From Litorivivens lipolytica (GTDB lineage Bacteria > Pseudomonadota > Gammaproteobacteria > Pseudomonadales > Spongiibacteraceae), in the NCBI RefSeq assembly GCF_014191715.1, contig NZ_JACHWY010000001.1:1364001-1428000 (forward strand): a DNA stretch of 64,000 nucleotides. The letters run 5' to 3'. Below the pieces are notes generated by a model. It had not been told where the DNA came from. It did not search any database and saw only the letters and a list, made by a program, of their open reading frames with translations. The first letter of the stretch is position 1. Every line of letters starts with the position of its first letter. The translations under genes were made by a program, and so were the position numbers. Below are positions 60,592-64,000 of this stretch, one piece after another.

Positions 60592-61995
60592 ATGCTGGAA
60601 ATAGGGATGAACCTCGCCTACCTGGCAGCAGCGATCCTGTTTATTCTGGGTATTAAAGGGCTGACGCGCCCGAAAACTGCGGTGCGCGGCAATATGCTGT
60701 CAGCAACCGGTATGTTTGTGGCCGTCGCCGTGACTTTGCTCGACAACAGCATTGTCAGCTTTGAACTGATTATCGCCGGCGCCCTGCTGGGCGGCGCAAT
60801 CGGTGCCGTACTGGCCAAGAAAGTTCAAATGACCGCCATGCCCCAGTTGGTTGCGGTACTGAACGGCTTCGGTGGCGGCGCGTCACTGGGTCTGGCTGCG
60901 GCAAGCTACCTGCAAACTCTCGGCGGCGCCGGTTTTGCGGAAGGCGCACTGGGCACCATTACCCTGATCACCATTGCCCTGACAGTCATCATCGGCTCAC
61001 TGACCGTTACCGGCTCACTGATCGCCTTCGCCAAACTGCAGGAAATCATGCCCGGCCAGCCCATCGGCTTCCCCGGCATGACCGGCTTCAACGCCCTGCT
61101 GCTGATCGGCGCACTGGCAAGCTCTGTGATGCTGGCTATCGACCCGACCAACACCCTGTACTTCTGGCTGGCCATTGGCCTGGCCGCGGTGCTGGGACTG
61201 ACCCTGGTACTGCCTATCGGCGGTGCTGACATGCCGGTCGTTATCGCCCTGCTGAACAGCTACTCTGGTATAGCTGCGGCCTTTGCCGGTTTCGTTATGG
61301 GCAACACCGTACTGATCGTTTCCGGTTCTCTGGTTGGTGCCTCGGGCCTGATCCTGACCAACATCATGTGTGTGGCGATGAACCGCTCGCTGCCCAACGT
61401 ACTGTTTGGTCGCATGGGTGCGGACACTGGCGGCGAAGGTGCTGGCGATGAAATCTACGAAGGCAAGATCACCAGCGCGTCGCCCGACGAAGTCGGCATG
61501 CTACTGGAAACTGCCCAGAAAGTTATCATCGTTCCCGGTTTCGGTATGGCCCTGTCTCAGGCTCAACACGCAGTACGTGAACTGGCTGATGCGATTGAGC
61601 GCAACGGCGGCGAAGTGCTTTACGCGATCCACCCGGTTGCCGGCCGCATGCCCGGCCACATGAACGTACTGCTGGCCGAGGCCGAAGTGCCTTATGAAAA
61701 ACTGGTAGAAATGGAGCGCATCAATCCGCAGTTTGACGATTGCGACGTAGCCATTGTTCTGGGCGCGAACGACGTAACCAACCCGATGGCCCGTGAAGAT
61801 AAAGGCAGCCCGATCTACGGCATGCCGATTCTGAACGTCGACAAGGCCCGCACTGTGGTTGTAATAAAGCGCAGCCTGAGCGCTGGTTTTGCCGGTCTGC
61901 CCAACCCGCTGTTTGCTCTCGACAATACCTTGATGGTATTTGGCGATGGTAAAAAAGCGGTTGTGGATATTACGACGGCTCTCGAAAACGGCTGA
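60592..61995 (+). CDS. pntB: NAD(P) transhydrogenase subunit beta (PntB)
   Basis: A 467-residue beta subunit. Residues 1-270 hold eight or nine membrane helices of domain II that conduct protons. The C-terminal domain III binds NADP(H), with VIIVPGFGMALSQAQHAVRELAD and AIHPVAGRMPGHMNVLLAEAEVPY. IVLGANDVTNPMAREDKGSPIYGMPILNVDKARTVVVIKRS ends it. It uses the proton gradient to drive NADPH formation from NADH. A terminator follows. Confidence 0.98.
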   Translation: MLEIGMNLAYLAAAILFILGIKGLTRPKTAVRGNMLSATGMFVAVAVTLLDNSIVSFELIIAGALLGGAIGAVLAKKVQMTAMPQLVAVLNGFGGGASLGLAAASYLQTLGGAGFAEGALGTITLITIALTVIIGSLTVTGSLIAFAKLQEIMPGQPIGFPGMTGFNALLLIGALASSVMLAIDPTNTLYFWLAIGLAAVLGLTLVLPIGGADMPVVIALLNSYSGIAAAFAGFVMGNTVLIVSGSLVGASGLILTNIMCVAMNRSLPNVLFGRMGADTGGEGAGDEIYEGKITSASPDEVGMLLETAQKVIIVPGFGMALSQAQHAVRELADAIERNGGEVLYAIHPVAGRMPGHMNVLLAEAEVPYEKLVEMERINPQFDDCDVAIVLGANDVTNPMAREDKGSPIYGMPILNVDKARTVVVIKRSLSAGFAGLPNPLFALDNTLMVFGDGKKAVVDITTALENG

Positions 61996-62013
61996 GTTTA
62001 GCTGCCCAATACC

Positions 62014-62049
62014 AAGCCCCGCTGCGAAAGCTGCGGGGCTTTTTTATTT
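62014..62049 (+). terminator. Rho-independent terminator of the pnt operon
   Basis: AGCCCCGC (62015-62022) pairs perfectly with GCGGGGCT (62033-62040) around a 10-nt loop. A run of T follows from 62041. Confidence 0.92.
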
Positions 62050-62183
62050 TTACCGCTTTCCCCTTGATCAAATCCTGTTCAAATTCTGTGTTTCTGCTAT
62101 TGTATGGCTAATCAGCAGTGATCACTTTGTGATCCGATGATTCACCGCAACGCTATCACTTAACGTAAATAAGGATGCTTCGG

Positions 62184-62762
62184 ATGGCCACCCGTAAATC
62201 TTCAGACCCTATAGCTGCAATCAGAAAAGAAATCGACGCGCTCGAGAGCAAGCTGGAAACAGCTCGCAAAAACCTGGTTAAAGACGCAGAAAAAGCCGTC
62301 AACCAGGCCAAATCTCAAGTGGAAAAAGCACGCAAGCGTATCGCTGACGAACAGAAACGGCTGAAAGAACTGCAGGCCAAAGCGAAGAAGGAATTGAATT
62401 CGCGACTGGAACAGCAGATCAACCGCGCCAAGGAAGCACTCGATAAGGCGAAGGATCTGGAGCAGGATGCACGTGCCGTTCTGTCACTGACCAAAGAAGA
62501 TTTCGATGCGGTAAAAACCGAGTACAACCGCGCTATCGCCGTTGGCAAAGCGCGTCTGGCCGCACGCAAGAAGTCTGCAACGAAAAAAGCTCCAGCTAAG
62601 AAGAAGGCCCCAGCCAAAAAAGCGGCTGCTAAAAAAGCGCCCGCCAAGAAAAAGGCTGCACCAAAGAAAAAAGCTCCCGCTAAAAAAGCCGCTGCTAAAA
62701 AGGCTCCAGCGAAAAAGAAAGCTCCAGCCAAGAAAAAGGCCGCCGCCAAGGCTAAAGCCTGA
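62184..62762 (+). CDS. AlgP-like Lys/Ala-rich histone H1-like protein
   Basis: A 192-residue very basic protein. Residues ~10-130 form a Lys/Glu/Ala-rich coiled coil (AIRKEIDALESKLETARK, EKAVNQAKSQVEKARKRIA). Residues ~130-192 are near-continuous KAPAKK/KKAAAKK repeats like the C-terminal tail of AlgP and of histone H1. AlgP in Pseudomonas binds DNA and affects alginate gene expression; DNA binding here is likely but the role is unknown. The start at 62184 follows an AAGGATGCTTCGG Shine-Dalgarno; ATG 62175 is less likely. Confidence 0.85.
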   Translation: MATRKSSDPIAAIRKEIDALESKLETARKNLVKDAEKAVNQAKSQVEKARKRIADEQKRLKELQAKAKKELNSRLEQQINRAKEALDKAKDLEQDARAVLSLTKEDFDAVKTEYNRAIAVGKARLAARKKSATKKAPAKKKAPAKKAAAKKAPAKKKAAPKKKAPAKKAAAKKAPAKKKAPAKKKAAAKAKA

Positions 62763-62766
62763 TCAA

Positions 62767-62794
62767 TCGGGCGCACCCCTTGCGGTGCGCCCGA
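62767..62794. terminator. Hairpin between the convergent AlgP-like and epimerase genes
   Basis: TCGGGCGCACC (62767-62777) and GGTGCGCCCGA (62784-62794) form a perfect 11-bp stem with a 6-nt loop. There is no T-tract, but its place between converging genes suits termination. Confidence 0.65.
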
Positions 62795-62804
62795 ACTAGG
62801 GCCT

Positions 62805-63731
62805 TTAGCTCCGAATCAGCTCAGGTGACAAGGCCTGCACCATAGAACGAATCCCGTCACGCCAATCCACTTTCGTCTCGCCAATCAGCTCGTGCATGCG
62901 CGCGGTATCAATCTGCAGGGCACCAAAAGCCTTGGGATTAGGATTAAACACCGGATCATAACCGCTAAGCTCGGAAAGAAACGCACACCACTCTTCAATA
63001 CTCACGGCCTGCGAACCGCCAAAATTGGTGGTCGTGACCTCTTCTGTCGCTGCGGCGAGCAAGTAGGGAATTTTTTCTATGTAGTCATCAGCATGCAGCA
63101 GATTGTAGGTATTGGGCTGCTCCGGATGAACATCGATAGGAATACCTTCCTTCATCATCAACAGATGAAAGTAGGGCCAGCCGCCATTGTCACCATAGGG
63201 CACACTGAGTCGGGCTATCGTGGTTGGAATGCCCTGCTGATGGGCCACAAAGCGACAGACCGTTTCAGCGGCTATCTTGCAGATGCTGTAGGTGGGAAAC
63301 ATAACCCGGTGATTATCACCCAGCGGTGACGATTCGCTGCGCGGCTCATGGCCCGCATATTCGTACACAGCGGTTGAAGAGAAGTGAAGAAAGGCCTTTA
63401 CACCTTTGCAATGCGTCATCAGGTTGCCAACGCCTTCGGCATTGGCCTTCAGGTCGTAGTCAAACTCCCCACTTTTCACCACCGCAAAGTTGAGCACATA
63501 ATCGAAATCAGTCGGGCAGCCGGACAGTGATTCCCGGTCGGCGAGATCGGCTTTCACCGTAGCCACGCCCAGGGCCTCCAACTCGGCCTGTTGCTTGGGA
63601 TCACTGAATCGCGCAAGTGCGGTAACGCGCGAGGTTTTTGCCAGCGCCTCAACAACCGGGCGGGCAACCTGCCCGGTGGGGCCGGTAATCAGGATTTTTG
63701 TATTGGAAAGATCAACAGGGGTGACAGCCAT
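62805..63731 (-). CDS. NAD-dependent epimerase/dehydratase family protein
   Basis: A 308-residue extended SDR. The N-terminal dinucleotide motif is ITGPTGQVARPVVEAL (TGxxGxxA). LNFAVVKSGEFDYDLKANAEG and a FLHFSSTAVYE strand, with Tyr/Lys in YSICKIAAETV (YxxxK), follow. The C-terminal part contributes the substrate pocket. Sugar-nucleotide epimerase, dehydratase or other chemistry cannot be chosen. It lies 78 nt downstream of the carbonic anhydrase gene on the same strand. Confidence 0.85.
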   Translation of the reverse strand: MAVTPVDLSNTKILITGPTGQVARPVVEALAKTSRVTALARFSDPKQQAELEALGVATVKADLADRESLSGCPTDFDYVLNFAVVKSGEFDYDLKANAEGVGNLMTHCKGVKAFLHFSSTAVYEYAGHEPRSESSPLGDNHRVMFPTYSICKIAAETVCRFVAHQQGIPTTIARLSVPYGDNGGWPYFHLLMMKEGIPIDVHPEQPNTYNLLHADDYIEKIPYLLAAATEEVTTTNFGGSQAVSIEEWCAFLSELSGYDPVFNPNPKAFGALQIDTARMHELIGETKVDWRDGIRSMVQALSPELIRS

Positions 63732-63809
63732 AACAACCAGTCTCTGAGTAAAAGACTGATTGTAATGGCGTTATGCTGGAGGGCTCGCCACCCATACGGG
63801 TGAACGGAA

Positions 63810-64000
63810 TCAGCCTGCCGGGCTTCCCACCTGATAGACGTTAGCCAGCTGGGCTGGCTCCGAAATGGTGGAGCGCAGATCGCGAAGCAGACCGTCTTTG
63901 ATGCTGTAGATCCAGCCGTGCACGTGCAGCTCTTGGCCTCGGGCCCAAGCATTCTGGATGGTTGTGGTATTGCAGACGTTTTCCTGCTGCGCCAACACAT
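63810..64000 (-). CDS. can: Beta-carbonic anhydrase, C-terminal part (window edge)
   Basis: The visible 63 codons encode the C-terminal end of a beta-class carbonic anhydrase. The conserved ENVCNTTTIQNAWARGQELHVHGWIYSIKDGLLRDL is the family's last helix-strand region (helix after NV, then the G-W-x-Y strand). The catalytic zinc Cys/His/Asp motifs lie upstream, outside the window. Carbonic anhydrase supplies bicarbonate for biosynthesis. The 5' part of the gene is cut by the window edge. Confidence 0.9.
   Translation of the reverse strand, partial: VLAQQENVCNTTTIQNAWARGQELHVHGWIYSIKDGLLRDLRSTISEPAQLANVYQVGSPAG

Noticed and set aside
62578-62760. Short tandem repeat resembling a CRISPR or satellite
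   Set aside because: The repeats are codon runs for Lys-Ala-Pro-Lys-Lys within the AlgP-like protein, with no spacers.

Overview
The window looks like a chromosomal stretch of a free-living aquatic gammaproteobacterium. Housekeeping genes of gammaproteobacterial type (hrpB, miaE, fabV, DUF2058, DTW/TapT, a PntAA/PntAB/PntB transhydrogenase) sit among lipid-, terpenoid- or steroid-type catabolic genes: two TonB-dependent receptors, two thiolases, a wax ester synthase, acyl-CoA ligase, MaoC, CaiB and KstD-like enzymes. A member of the Cellvibrionales/Spongiibacteraceae or relatives is my best guess; this is inference from gene content only. I saw no rRNA, tRNA, CRISPR array, phage or insertion sequence.

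Layout. 1-6.8 kb: a degenerate SprT-like protein, an SDR, an MBL hydrolase, a monooxygenase-type small protein, a WS/DGAT acyltransferase, a cold shock protein with promoter, long leader and terminator, a spermidine synthase-like protein and a tandem HxlR regulator. 6.8-17.9 kb: a divergent catabolic island. The leftward operon is carotenoid oxygenase, thiolase, lipocalin-like protein and PaaN-like aldehyde dehydrogenase. The rightward operon is acyl-CoA ligase, nitronate monooxygenase-like protein, TonB-dependent receptor and SCP2-type thiolase. Together they could import a hydrophobic substrate, cleave it oxidatively, oxidise the aldehyde, activate the acid and thiolyse it. 17.9-22.7 kb: a small exported protein ending in R-x-P-P motifs just before a fused secDF gene, then a K+/H+ antiporter. 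23-31.9 kb: a receiver-HPt protein, DUF2058, a TPR lipoprotein, an LLM oxidoreductase, TapT, a choice-of-anchor I lipoprotein, MsrA, an O-methyltransferase, and speD-speE. 32-36 kb: MBL hydrolase, FabV, MiaE and a glycosyltransferase. 36-41.7 kb: a second TonB-dependent receptor, a KstD-like flavoprotein and a PhyH-type dioxygenase. 41.7-54 kb: HrpB, DUF3820, a flavin monooxygenase, an HMG-CoA lyase-like and CaiB/BaiF operon divergent from a LeuCD-like dehydratase, then a MaoC/NTF2/unknown cluster, a sulfotransferase and PanE. 55-64 kb: small conserved proteins, the pnt operon behind a structured leader, an AlgP-like protein, an epimerase, and the 3' end of a beta-carbonic anhydrase gene cut by the window edge.

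The most notable candidate is the 17986-18400 unit. A 116-residue protein with an N-terminal export signal ends in R-R-P-P and R-G-P-P. Its last codons are complementary to the secDF Shine-Dalgarno sequence. This is the layout of a force-sensing translation-arrest peptide controlling SecDF, in the manner of SecM, VemP and the RAPP-type peptides. Other points of interest are a pseudoknot-capable pntAA leader, a sigma-54-like promoter before a small secreted protein, a receiver domain with Asp replaced by Glu fused to an HPt domain, and face-to-face promoters embedded in a 9-bp inverted repeat between the catabolic operons.
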